DNA of 61,625 nt from Spartobacteria bacterium (lineage in GTDB: Bacteria > Verrucomicrobiota > Verrucomicrobiia > Chthoniobacterales > UBA10450): positions 31,421-93,045 of the forward strand of contig PNAS01000031.1 in NCBI GenBank assembly GCA_003169695.1, read 5' to 3'. Position 1 is the stretch's first letter. Every line of letters begins with the position of its first letter. The notes beneath the pieces were generated by a model. That model saw nothing but the letters and a program-made list of their open reading frames with translations, ran no database searches and was not told the origin of the DNA. Shown here in pieces: positions 9,504 to 17,436 of the stretch. The translations under genes were made by a program, and so were the position numbers.

Positions 9504-11396
9504 ATGAAAATTTTGCTCGTAGAAGATCACGCGGGAAGCCGCAAGAACCTGCAGCGGCTCATCGAGCGGCGCGGACACGAAGTGGCCAGCGTCGGAAGTG
9601 CAGAGGAAGCCGAAGCGGCGCTCGCCACGGAGGCCTTCCCGTTTCTGATCCTTGACTGGATGCTGCCCGGAAAAAGTGGGGTCGAGCTCTGCCGGCAGTT
9701 GCGCGCGCAACCAAACGGAGACGAAATGTTCATTCTGCTAGTGACAGCGCGCGCGGACACGGCGGACTTGGAACAGGCGCTGGAAGCCGGTGCAAACGAC
9801 TACCTGACGAAGCCGCTCGACCTCGAGCTGTTGAACGTGCGAATTTCCGTCGCCGAGCGCCAGATTCGAGAGCTTGGGGAACGTAATCAGGCGCGGGCGG
9901 CTTTGCAGGAATCTGCCCGCACGATGATCAACATTCTCGAGAACACGACGGATGGATTCTTTGCGGTCGATTCTGAATGGAAAATTACGCACTTAAACGC
10001 CGAGGCCGAAACGCTGCTCGGTCGCACCCGGGATGAATTACTCGGCCACGAACTTTGGCAAAAGTTTCCGGAGCAGGTGGGGTCCGTCTTTGAAGCCAAT
10101 TACCAGAAGGTCATGGCGGAGCAAATTCCGGTGGAGTTCGAGGCGAGCGGTTCCAGCGGGAAGGTTTGGTACGAAGTGCACGCTTACCCGAGCAACGGCG
10201 GTGTTTCAGTCTTTTTCCGTGACATCAGCGAACGAAGGAAAACCGAATCAGAGCGCCTGACGACGAGCAAACTCGAATCGCTCGGCACTCTCGCCGGCGG
10301 CATCGCGCATGATCTGAACAACATCCTGACCGTGATTTCCGGAAACATCGGCCTCGCTCAAATCGAAGCTCCGGCGGACTCAGGGAGTCTCCTTGGGTTC
10401 CTCTCGAAAGCGGGCCAGGCTGCCCAACACGCGGCGCATCTCTCCAGCCAGCTCCTCACCTTTTCGAAGGGTGGCACTCCGCTAAAGAAAGTCGTTTCGG
10501 TTGGAGAGCTGCTTGAACATTCGGCCGAGTTCTCGCTGTATGGCTCGAACCTGCGCGCGGACTTCGACATCGCGGTCGATCTCTGGAAAGCGGAAGTGGA
10601 CGCCGGCCAGATCGAGCAAGTGGTGAATGCGTTGATGCTGAACGCGCGCGAGGCGATGCCGCACGGCGGGACGGTTCGCGTCCGTGCGCGCAATGTCGTC
10701 CTCGATGACAAGCCAGGCGCCATTCTTCCAGCGGGCCACTACATCAAGATCACCATCACAGATTGCGGCTCCGGGATACGGGATGAACTGCGGACGAAAA
10801 TTTTTGATCCGTATTTTACGACCAAGCCCACCGGAACAGGACTTGGACTGGCGATCAGTTACTCGATTGTGAAAAAGCACGGCGGTCTGCTCCATCTGGA
10901 AAACTCGTCGCCAGAAGGCTCCGCTTTCGCGTTTTATCTCCGCGCCAGTGACCGCAAGCTCTCTCTTCCCGAGGCGCGAGCCACGGAACGCGCCTTCCAT
11001 TTCAATCACCAACGCGTGCTCGTCATGGATGACGAAGCGGCGATTCGCGAATTGACGTCACAACTGCTCGGCACGCTTGGTTACGAAGTGACGGCGGTTC
11101 CGGATGGGCTTGAAGCGGTGAGACTTTACGAGCGTGCCCTCCGCCGCGGCGAACAATTCCAGGTGGTGATTCTCGACGCCACCGTGCGCGGGGGGATGGG
11201 CGGCGTGGCGACGATCGAGCGTTTGCGCAACATGGATCCGAAAGTCAACGCGATCATTTGCAGCGGCTACTCGGACGAAGCGGCCTTGTCGGAGTTCCTT
11301 GCTTATGGGTTTCGCGGCGCGCTGCCGAAACCATTCACACGCTCGGAGCTTGCGGATGCGTTGCAGCGTACATTCGAAGCGGCGACCGCAAATTGA
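9504..11396 (+). CDS. Hybrid histidine kinase: REC-PAS-HisKA-HATPase-REC
   Basis: I start at the ATG at 9504 (MKILLVEDHAGSRKN), which opens a receiver domain directly; the frame is open 52 codons further but without a recognisable domain. Order: REC1 (about 1-120; phospho-Asp in LILDWMLPG, Lys in LTKPLD), PAS (about 135-250), HisKA with GGIAHDLNN (His about 270), an ATPase domain with DCGSGI and GTGLGLAIS, and REC2 (about 505-625; Asp in VILDATVRG, Lys in LPKPFT). There are no membrane segments, so it is cytoplasmic. Having a receiver at both ends suggests a multistep relay; the output partner is unknown. Confidence 0.92.
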   Translation: MKILLVEDHAGSRKNLQRLIERRGHEVASVGSAEEAEAALATEAFPFLILDWMLPGKSGVELCRQLRAQPNGDEMFILLVTARADTADLEQALEAGANDYLTKPLDLELLNVRISVAERQIRELGERNQARAALQESARTMINILENTTDGFFAVDSEWKITHLNAEAETLLGRTRDELLGHELWQKFPEQVGSVFEANYQKVMAEQIPVEFEASGSSGKVWYEVHAYPSNGGVSVFFRDISERRKTESERLTTSKLESLGTLAGGIAHDLNNILTVISGNIGLAQIEAPADSGSLLGFLSKAGQAAQHAAHLSSQLLTFSKGGTPLKKVVSVGELLEHSAEFSLYGSNLRADFDIAVDLWKAEVDAGQIEQVVNALMLNAREAMPHGGTVRVRARNVVLDDKPGAILPAGHYIKITITDCGSGIRDELRTKIFDPYFTTKPTGTGLGLAISYSIVKKHGGLLHLENSSPEGSAFAFYLRASDRKLSLPEARATERAFHFNHQRVLVMDDEAAIRELTSQLLGTLGYEVTAVPDGLEAVRLYERALRRGEQFQVVILDATVRGGMGGVATIERLRNMDPKVNAIICSGYSDEAALSEFLAYGFRGALPKPFTRSELADALQRTFEAATAN

Positions 11397-11440
11397 TCAT
11401 GTTGCCGCGGCCGCGGTTGAAAGCGGCCAACCAGCTTGGT

Positions 11441-11974
11441 CTAGCCTTTGCGCAGCTTTTCAAGCACCGCGATGAAAGCATCCGGGCCGCCTTGCATATA
11501 GCCGAGCTCGCCGACCATTTGTCCGTCGTGGTTTAGAACGATAATCGTCGGAAAAGCCTGAATTTGATACTTTATGGCGAGCCGCTCATTCTGTGCTCTG
11601 GTCGCGGCGGAGACGTATTTCATTTTGGGAAAGTCCACTTCTACGAGCACCAAATTCTTGCTCGCGTATTCTTTGAACTGCGGCTTCGAAAAAACTTCCT
11701 TGTCGAGCAATTTGCACCATCCGCACCAATCCGAGCCCGTGAAATCGAGCAGCACGAGCTTATGACCGGCTTTGGCCTCCTGCTGCCCTTGTTCGTAACT
11801 TGTAATCCAGCCAGGCTTGGATGGCGTGGTTTGAGTCGATGGGGCGGTCTGAGTCGATGGAGTGGCTTGGGTCAACGATGAGTCCGCCGACTCCGAGCGC
11901 CGCCCGCATCCAGAAAGCGCGAGCAGGGCGCCGCCGATCACCGCGAGATGGAGGGGAAACCGGCAGACTTTCAC
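11441..11974 (-). CDS. Thioredoxin-like lipoprotein (CGWC)
   Basis: A 177-residue protein with a lipobox (ALLALSGC, Cys at about 23), a linker of imperfect TPSTQT repeats, and a thioredoxin fold with the redox motif DWCGWCK. The cis-Pro loop FPTIIVL is present. It is likely anchored in a membrane and reduces or oxidises periplasmic disulfides; the CGWC motif and short GSDWCGWC context are typical of the DUF255/thioredoxin_7 group. The linker repeat is visible in DNA as repeated gagtcgatgg units around 11830-11870. Confidence 0.86.
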   Translation of the reverse strand: MKVCRFPLHLAVIGGALLALSGCGRRSESADSSLTQATPSTQTAPSTQTTPSKPGWITSYEQGQQEAKAGHKLVLLDFTGSDWCGWCKLLDKEVFSKPQFKEYASKNLVLVEVDFPKMKYVSAATRAQNERLAIKYQIQAFPTIIVLNHDGQMVGELGYMQGGPDAFIAVLEKLRKG

Positions 11975-12070
11975 GTGCCCAACTTCCGGTAGATTTTCTT
12001 GCTTCGCAAGCAGTCGCCTCCGCGTAACCGGCCTAAGGTCGGTCGTGTGGCACGATCACGGTACAAAGCT

Positions 12071-12093
12071 AGCCCGGCGGGGAACGCCGGGCT
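12071..12093. repeat. Perfect 9-bp stem hairpin
   Basis: The arms AGCCCGGCG and CGCCGGGCT flank a 5-base loop. It sits 18 bp beyond the stop of the minus-strand SWIB gene and could stop or stabilise that transcript. However, the run of six A/T lies on the wrong side for a canonical intrinsic terminator in that direction. It may instead be one more palindromic repeat; there is no second copy in the window. Confidence 0.45.
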
Positions 12094-12111
12094 AAAAAAC
12101 CAAGAAGAGAT

Positions 12112-12396
12112 TTATTTCTTGATGTGCCCCGAGACGAGCTTGGTCATCTCGAACATGCTAACCTGGCTCTTGCCGTTGAAGACGGGCTTGAGCGAATCGT
12201 CCGCATTGATCATGGTCCGTTTTTTCTTATCCTGGCAACCGTTCTTCTTAATGTAGTCCCAGAGCTTCTTAGTGAGCTCGGAACGGGGGAGCGGTTTGGA
12301 GCCAACGATCGCGGAAAGTTTTTCGTCGGGCTGCACCGGTCTCATGAAGGCGGCGTTGGGTTTACGTTTTGAAGGAGTCTTTTTGGGTTTCGGCAT
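12112..12396 (-). CDS. SWIB/MDM2-domain protein
   Basis: A 94-residue protein that is essentially one SWIB domain after a Lys/Pro-rich tail (MPKPKKTPSKRKP). Features are LSAIVGSKPLPRSELTKKLW, IKKNG, INADDSLKPVF and SMFEMTKLVSGHI. SWIB domains are best known in eukaryotic chromatin remodellers, but free-standing ones occur in Chlamydiae and Verrucomicrobiota, where a nucleoid or DNA-binding role is suspected. The basic N-terminus fits nucleic-acid binding. The function in this group is not established. Confidence 0.9.
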   Translation of the reverse strand: MPKPKKTPSKRKPNAAFMRPVQPDEKLSAIVGSKPLPRSELTKKLWDYIKKNGCQDKKKRTMINADDSLKPVFNGKSQVSMFEMTKLVSGHIKK

Positions 12397-12465
12397 AGAG
12401 GCTGATTAATCGTTCGCTCGTGGGAGGGCAATACTAATTTTAGCGAATCGAAAAGATTTTGTCGG

Positions 12466-13632
12466 TCAATTTGAGCGCCGCACGGCCACCGCGGCCACGT
12501 CGTCTGGAGCCGGCTTGCCCCCATCGTTCATCGTTGCCTGCTCCACCACGCGGGTCAGCAACGCTTGCGCGCTCGCCGCCATCGGCTGCAACATTTCGCC
12601 GAGCCGCCCCGATGAAAGCCTTGGATTCTCGTCATGTCCCGAGCCGTAAAGCCCGTCGGTATAAAGAAAAAATGCGTCGCCCGGTTCGAGATCGATGTTG
12701 GTTTCGAGAAACTCGGATCGCTCGAGCAGCCCGAGCGGTGGCGCTGATGAAAGGATCGCTTCAGTTCGCCCACCATTTCGGGCTACGAGTAAGGGCGGAT
12801 GTCCCGCGCCCACCACACTTGCGCGACCCGTCATTGGGTCGAGCGCGACACACATTGCCGTCATGAACGAACGAGCCCCGAAAATACTTCGGAAATCGTT
12901 GTTCACCGCCTCCATGATTTCCACCGGCTCGTTGTGTTCCACACTGCCGTGGTGAAACAGAAGCTTTGCCAGGGTCGTGAGCAGCGCGGCGGAAGCCCCA
13001 TGTCCGGTGGCGTCCGCGATCCAGAATAATGTTCTGCCGTCGGCCATGCGCAGCCAGCCGTAGATATCCCCGCCGACCTGAATAACAGGTAGATAGCAAG
13101 CGGCGATCTCCCACCCGGGCAACACGGGCGGCTTTTGCGGAATGAGAGATTGCTGCGTCAGTCGGGCCGCTGCGAGGTCGCGCTCCAGATTCCGGCGCCA
13201 CGCCTCCAGTTCGTCGTTTTGTTGCTGCAATTGGCTCCGCATCGACCGAAGTCGCAGCTGCGTTTCGATGCGCGCCCGCAATACGGCTTGATTGATCGGC
13301 TTGGTGACAAAATCGTCCGCTCCTGCTTCCAGGCATAGAACCTCACTCTCCTCGCCGCCGTGTCCCGTCAGCATGATTGTGGGGATTTGGGCGATCGACG
13401 CATCGCCATCCTTGCGCAACTGTTTCAAGACCTCAGCTCCGTCCATTCCCGGCATGTCGAAGTCCAGAAGCAAAAGCGACGGTGTTGCGACGCGCAATGA
13501 CTTCAACGCTTCGATTCCGTCCGAGGCCTGCATGCACGCAAAACCCGCGCTGGAAAGTATGCGCACCAGCAGCTTGCGGCTCGTTGTGTCGTCATCAGCT
13601 ACCAAAATTAGCTCGGTCGGTCTCTTGCACAT
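12466..13632 (-). CDS. Response regulator with PP2C-type (SpoIIE) phosphatase output
   Basis: The start at 13632 (MCKRPTELILVADDD) opens a receiver domain with DD, phospho-Asp in LLLDFDMPG, Thr in MLTGHGG and Lys in VTKPINQ. A coiled segment (about 135-160) leads to a PP2C/RsbU domain with the metal Asps in QVGGDIYGW, IADATGHGASAAL, FLYTDGLYG and PDDVAAVAV. Such proteins, like RssB/RsbU relatives, dephosphorylate a STAS-domain anti-sigma antagonist when the receiver is phosphorylated. A STAS protein is encoded about 9 kb away at 22720, but no RsbW-like kinase is visible nearby. Confidence 0.9.
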   Translation of the reverse strand: MCKRPTELILVADDDTTSRKLLVRILSSAGFACMQASDGIEALKSLRVATPSLLLLDFDMPGMDGAEVLKQLRKDGDASIAQIPTIMLTGHGGEESEVLCLEAGADDFVTKPINQAVLRARIETQLRLRSMRSQLQQQNDELEAWRRNLERDLAAARLTQQSLIPQKPPVLPGWEIAACYLPVIQVGGDIYGWLRMADGRTLFWIADATGHGASAALLTTLAKLLFHHGSVEHNEPVEIMEAVNNDFRSIFGARSFMTAMCVALDPMTGRASVVGAGHPPLLVARNGGRTEAILSSAPPLGLLERSEFLETNIDLEPGDAFFLYTDGLYGSGHDENPRLSSGRLGEMLQPMAASAQALLTRVVEQATMNDGGKPAPDDVAAVAVRRSN

Positions 13633-13758
13633 CTTTCTTCTGTGATTCGGAAACAATGGGCTACGAAACTGTATTTTTTCGCCTTGGGAAAAAAACGGCC
13701 CGGTCAACAAGATTGATATATCCTGTCCCAACCTTGATGTGATCCGGGTAATTAGCGA

Positions 13759-13787
13759 TTGTCAGCCAGCGAACAATGAATTACAAC
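13759..13787 (+). promoter_or_regulatory. Possible sigma-70-type promoter
   Basis: TTGTCA, a 17-bp spacer, then TACAAC. The -35 matches consensus at five of six positions and the -10 at four. The expected start of transcription would lie about 20 bp before the lipoprotein ATG at 13814. Confidence 0.4.
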
Positions 13788-13813
13788 GGACAGACTCTCG
13801 TCGAACCCAACTT

Positions 13814-14203
13814 ATGAAACTTTCGCTCTCGCTTGCCCTAGTCGGTGCCATGGCCTTTCTCTCAGCCTGCGAGGACGAACCACCGGTTCGCCCGACGCGC
13901 CGTCAGCCCTCAAGGTATCCGACGGCGCCGCCGCAGAGTGAATATCCGCCGCAGCCGCAGCCGTATCAGAACGGACCGACCCCGCCGCCGAATGAGACTG
14001 TCGAGGCGCCCTCGCAGCCTGCGGCCACCGCCCCGATGAAACAAACCAAAGGCGACATCCCCTACGGCATCCCCGTTCCGAACAAGCCTGGCTTTGTCAC
14101 CAGCCCCTACGCGCCCAACCAAGGCTACGTGGACGTCCGCGGGTTTCCTCCTGGAACCGAAGTCAAAGACCCGTACACGAACAAAATCTTTCTCGTCCCC
14201 TGA
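13814..14203 (+). CDS. Proline-rich lipoprotein
   Basis: The ATG at 13814 opens a lipoprotein signal peptide with lipobox AFLSAC (Cys about 18). The 129-residue protein has a Pro/Gln-rich middle ([14 protein letters not shown]) and a more ordered C-terminal half ending in [20 protein letters not shown] and a short tail. That end looks like a conserved module, so this is probably a real envelope protein rather than a chance frame. The function is not recognised. Confidence 0.7.
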   Translation: MKLSLSLALVGAMAFLSACEDEPPVRPTRRQPSRYPTAPPQSEYPPQPQPYQNGPTPPPNETVEAPSQPAATAPMKQTKGDIPYGIPVPNKPGFVTSPYAPNQGYVDVRGFPPGTEVKDPYTNKIFLVP

Positions 14204-14368
14204 CGGACGTCGGTCCTAACTCGCGCTGGGAATGCCGCCCTATACTTGTGGGCGAACGGTCTGGGGCGGCACTGGACAAGCCCGCCGAATGTCCCGATGC
14301 TGACCGTCGCGCGTGGCCGTCCTGGCGGGCAGCGCGATGACCTGAGCCGAACCGAACAATAGAGCCGT

Positions 14369-15721
14369 ATGGAATTTCGCGTTAAACGGGCACCCCGCAT
14401 CGAGGCGGAAATGACGGTGCCGGGCGACAAGAGCATTTCTCACCGGGCTGCCATTATTGCCGCGCTTTCGAATGGTGTTTGCGTCCTGCGCGGATTCCTC
14501 CCGAGCGACGATTGCATGAAGACGGTGCAGGCACTCCGCGTTCTCGGAATCAAGATCGAACACCCGGAGCCGGATATGCTCGTCGTGCACGGAAAGAAAC
14601 GGTTGCTCACCGCGCCGTCCGCGGAGATCGATTGCGGAAACTCCGCGACCACCATGCGTTTGCTCGCCGGATTACTCGCCGGCCAGAGTTTCGACAGCCG
14701 CTTGGTGGGAGGCGCTACCCTCTCCGCCCGTCCGATGGGTCGTGTCATCGTCCCGCTTCGCAAGATGGGCGCGAACATTGTCGCCGAGGGGCCGAACGAA
14801 ACGGCGCCGGTGAAAATCCACGGCGTAAAGCTCAAGGGAGGCCGGCACGATTTGCCCATAGCGAGTGCGCAGGTAAAAAGCGCGCTACTCCTGGCTGGCC
14901 TTTTTGCAAAAGGGAAAACGACGGTGCACGAGCCGGCGGTGAGCCGAAATCACACCGAACTGATGCTGAATTATTTCCTGGTCCGCACCGTCCGCGAAGA
15001 GGATGACAGCACGAGCATTTTCGGCGATCAAGTGCCCGAATCGCGCGACTTCCTCATCCCTGGCGATATTTCTTCGGCCGCGTTTTGGCTTGTCGCGGCG
15101 GGAGCGCAACCGGGTGGCCATCTGCTTGTGCGCCGCACTGGATTGAACGACACACGCACCGCGTTGCTCGGCGTCCTCATTCGCATGGGAGCTCAAGTGC
15201 GCGAAGCGATCGAGGACGTCGATCAAATCGAGCCGCGTGGAACGGTGGAAGTAACAGGTGCTCCGCTGAAAGGCACCGTCATTCAAGGCAAGGAGATCCC
15301 TCAGCTCATTGATGAATTACCCATTCTCGCCGTCGCGGGAGCGCTCGCCAGCGGCACGACCATCATTCGTCATGCGCAGGAATTGCGAGTGAAAGAGACG
15401 GATCGCATCGCTGCCATCGCGCACAATTTACGCGCGATGGGCGCGCAAGTCGTTGAGCTGGATGATGGGCTCGAAATTCATGGGCGGGCGGAACTTCGAG
15501 GGGCGCGCGTTGCCAGCTTCGGCGATCATCGCATCGCGATGGCTTTCGCCGTCGCCGGAATGTTCGCGGACGGCGAGACAATCGTCCAGGACGTTGAGTG
15601 CGTTCGTGAATCGTATCCCGGATTTGAAAAGGCGCTCGATGAATTCGTTTCTTCAAAACGAGCGCGCCTGACGACTCCTGTCATCAGCTCACTCACACCC
15701 TCCAAGGCAGCCGAAGAATGA
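14369..15721 (+). CDS. aroA: 3-phosphoshikimate 1-carboxyvinyltransferase (EPSP synthase)
   Basis: Sixth step of the shikimate pathway: transfers enolpyruvyl from PEP to shikimate-3-phosphate. Signatures are PGDKSISHRAAII (residues about 18-30), CGNSATTMRLLAGLLAGQ (PEP site), RVKETDRI and FGDHRIAMAFAVA. The 450-residue length is slightly above average because of a C-terminal tail. It heads a run with cmk and plsC; an aroA-cmk arrangement is common in bacteria. Confidence 0.96.
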   Translation: MEFRVKRAPRIEAEMTVPGDKSISHRAAIIAALSNGVCVLRGFLPSDDCMKTVQALRVLGIKIEHPEPDMLVVHGKKRLLTAPSAEIDCGNSATTMRLLAGLLAGQSFDSRLVGGATLSARPMGRVIVPLRKMGANIVAEGPNETAPVKIHGVKLKGGRHDLPIASAQVKSALLLAGLFAKGKTTVHEPAVSRNHTELMLNYFLVRTVREEDDSTSIFGDQVPESRDFLIPGDISSAAFWLVAAGAQPGGHLLVRRTGLNDTRTALLGVLIRMGAQVREAIEDVDQIEPRGTVEVTGAPLKGTVIQGKEIPQLIDELPILAVAGALASGTTIIRHAQELRVKETDRIAAIAHNLRAMGAQVVELDDGLEIHGRAELRGARVASFGDHRIAMAFAVAGMFADGETIVQDVECVRESYPGFEKALDEFVSSKRARLTTPVISSLTPSKAAEE

Positions 15722-15803
15722 AAGCGTGCAAGCCCACCGCTTGCGTCGCGAAGATGGAAGGACTCCCGGCAATTTTGCGGAAGCAGCGGCACATATTTTC
15801 GCC

Positions 15804-16460
15804 GTGAATGTCCCGGCCGCTCACCGTGTCGTTGCCATCGATGGTCCTGCCGCGTCCGGTAAAAGCAGCGTCGCGCGCGAGCTCGCGAAACAGATCGGTT
15901 TCGATTACGTAAATTCCGGCGCGATGTACCGCGCCGTGACCTGGCATGTATTGCAGCACGCAATCTCTCCTGGTGACGGTGTTTCCGTTGCGCGCCTGCT
16001 CGAGGCTTCCCGCATCGATTGCGATCTCGATGAGGACGGGTCCAGGATCTTGATTGATGGTGTCGATCCCGCCGAACATCTCCGTGAGGATCGCGTGAAC
16101 GACGAAGTTTCCCTCGTCAGCAGCATCCCGCGTGTCCGCGAAATTCTCGTCGCAAAAATGCACGCCTACGCAAGCGATCGCAACGTCGTGATGGAAGGGC
16201 GCGACATCGGCTCCGTCGTTTTTCCCGAGACACCCTACAAGTTTTACATCGACGCTTCGCCGGAAATCCGCTTGCGCCGGCGGATCGCGCAAGGTCAGCG
16301 CGATCGGATAGCGGTCCGCGACCGCGCGGATTCCTCACGCCGCGCTTCCCCGCTGGTCGTCGCGGAAGACGCACACGTCATCGATAGTTCGAACCTCACC
16401 GTTGAAGGCGTTGTCGGCGAAATCATCGGTCGATTGAAGCTGAAAGGGATGGTCATTTAG
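15804..16460 (+). CDS. cmk: Cytidylate kinase, with short lid region
   Basis: Phosphorylates CMP/dCMP. The P-loop is AIDGPAASGKSSVARELA; DYVNSGAMYRAVT, the MEGRDIGSVVFP loop and the C-terminal HVIDSSNLTVEGV are conserved. I chose the GTG at 15804 because it puts the P-loop near residue 12, as in the family; a GTG at 15726 would add 26 unlikely residues. Between RRRIAQGQRD and DSSRRASPL about 11 residues usually found in the LID region are missing compared with the E. coli enzyme. It follows aroA closely. Confidence 0.93.
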   Translation: MNVPAAHRVVAIDGPAASGKSSVARELAKQIGFDYVNSGAMYRAVTWHVLQHAISPGDGVSVARLLEASRIDCDLDEDGSRILIDGVDPAEHLREDRVNDEVSLVSSIPRVREILVAKMHAYASDRNVVMEGRDIGSVVFPETPYKFYIDASPEIRLRRRIAQGQRDRIAVRDRADSSRRASPLVVAEDAHVIDSSNLTVEGVVGEIIGRLKLKGMVI

Positions 16461-16495
16461 TGGCCGGGTGAATCACTCAATCACCTGCTGGTTCG

Positions 16496-17110
16496 ATGAA
16501 TCCCTATTATTGGTTTTGTTACCATCTCATTCGGCTGGTGGGTCGTTTTTTTTTCCGGCTTCGCGTCGTCCATCGCGGACGCATGATCAATCATGGTCCG
16601 GTCATTCTGGCGTCGAACCACGAGAGTTATCTCGACCCACCGCTCGTTGGCAGCGTCGCCGATCGCGCGATCTTTTTTCTCGCGCGCAAAACGCTTTTGG
16701 CTGGGCCTTTCTTCGGCTGGCTTTTGCCGAAACTAAATGTCATACCCGTCGATCAAGAGGGGAACGATCGCAGTGCTTTGAAAGCGCTGATTCGGATCCT
16801 GAAAGCTGGAGAGGGGACCCTGGTTTTTCCTGAGGGCGAGCGTACACTTGACGGCCGCTTGCGCTCCCCGTTGCCCGGGCTGGGGTTCGTTATCGCAAAG
16901 ACGCTCGCGCCCGTCGTGCCGATGCGGATTTTCGGCGCTCGCGAAGCGTTGCCGCGCGGGAGTGGACGAGTGCATTTTTGTCCCATCACCGTCGTAGTAG
17001 GCGAACCAATCTATTTTACCGCCGCCGATCTTCAGCCGCCCGGAAGGGAACTTTACACGCGACTAAGTCAGCGCGTCATGGACGCGATCGCGGCGCTTTC
17101 ACTCGATTGA
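16496..17110 (+). CDS. plsC: 1-acylglycerol-3-phosphate acyltransferase family
   Basis: A 204-residue membrane-associated acyltransferase. The catalytic NHESYLD motif (H42 to D47) follows an N-terminal hydrophobic helix (YWFCYHLIRLVGRFFF). The substrate-binding FPEGERTLDGRL and a later VVPMRIFG motif are present. The expected role is acylating lysophosphatidate in phospholipid synthesis; some relatives acylate other lipids. It follows cmk by 35 bp. Its stop overlaps the start of the next small gene. Confidence 0.9.
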   Translation: MNPYYWFCYHLIRLVGRFFFRLRVVHRGRMINHGPVILASNHESYLDPPLVGSVADRAIFFLARKTLLAGPFFGWLLPKLNVIPVDQEGNDRSALKALIRILKAGEGTLVFPEGERTLDGRLRSPLPGLGFVIAKTLAPVVPMRIFGAREALPRGSGRVHFCPITVVVGEPIYFTAADLQPPGRELYTRLSQRVMDAIAALSLD

Positions 17111-17358
17111 TTGCCTTGCGCGAAATTCCGGAGCAGCAGACGGTGCCCGAAGTGGAATCTTCAAACGGGCCAGAAAATGCCGCGGATCTATCACGCGCTC
17201 CGCGCACCGGCCTGAGATTGATGGTCGTCATTCTGATCGGGCTGGCGTTGGTCGCGATTTACGCGAACGTCCAAAAGGTCCGACGCGATAAGATTGAACG
17301 CGTGACAATCACACCGGTCCCAACTGCCACGTCGGCGGCTGCGTCTCCGGGGCGTTGA
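17107..17358 (+). CDS. Small single-pass membrane protein
   Basis: An 83-residue frame beginning at a TTG that overlaps the plsC stop (TTGATTGA); a second TTG at 17116 is an alternative. There is a polar N-terminal half, then one clear membrane helix (RLMVVILIGLALVAIYANV), then basic residues and a Thr/Ala-rich tail. The base pattern is compatible with coding and the overlap suggests coupling to plsC. The function is unknown. Whether it is translated is unproven. Confidence 0.5.
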   Translation: MIALREIPEQQTVPEVESSNGPENAADLSRAPRTGLRLMVVILIGLALVAIYANVQKVRRDKIERVTITPVPTATSAAASPGR

Positions 17359-17436
17359 TTAATTCGACGGTCGCGAAGCCGGCCCGCGACGCCGTTTCCT
17401 TCGAATAACGAAGAGCCTTTCGGGTTTAACTTCACA

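Noticed and set aside
7306..9655. Long plus-strand open frames (243 and 430 codons) at 7306-8037 and 8363-9655
   Set aside because: They lie opposite the dynamin-like GTPase and the deacetylase, have composition typical of antisense frames in high-GC DNA (Arg/His-rich), and show no domain.
12094..12099. Intrinsic terminator for the SWIB gene at the 12071 hairpin
   Set aside because: The run of six A lies on the wrong side for minus-strand transcription, and no plus-strand gene ends upstream.
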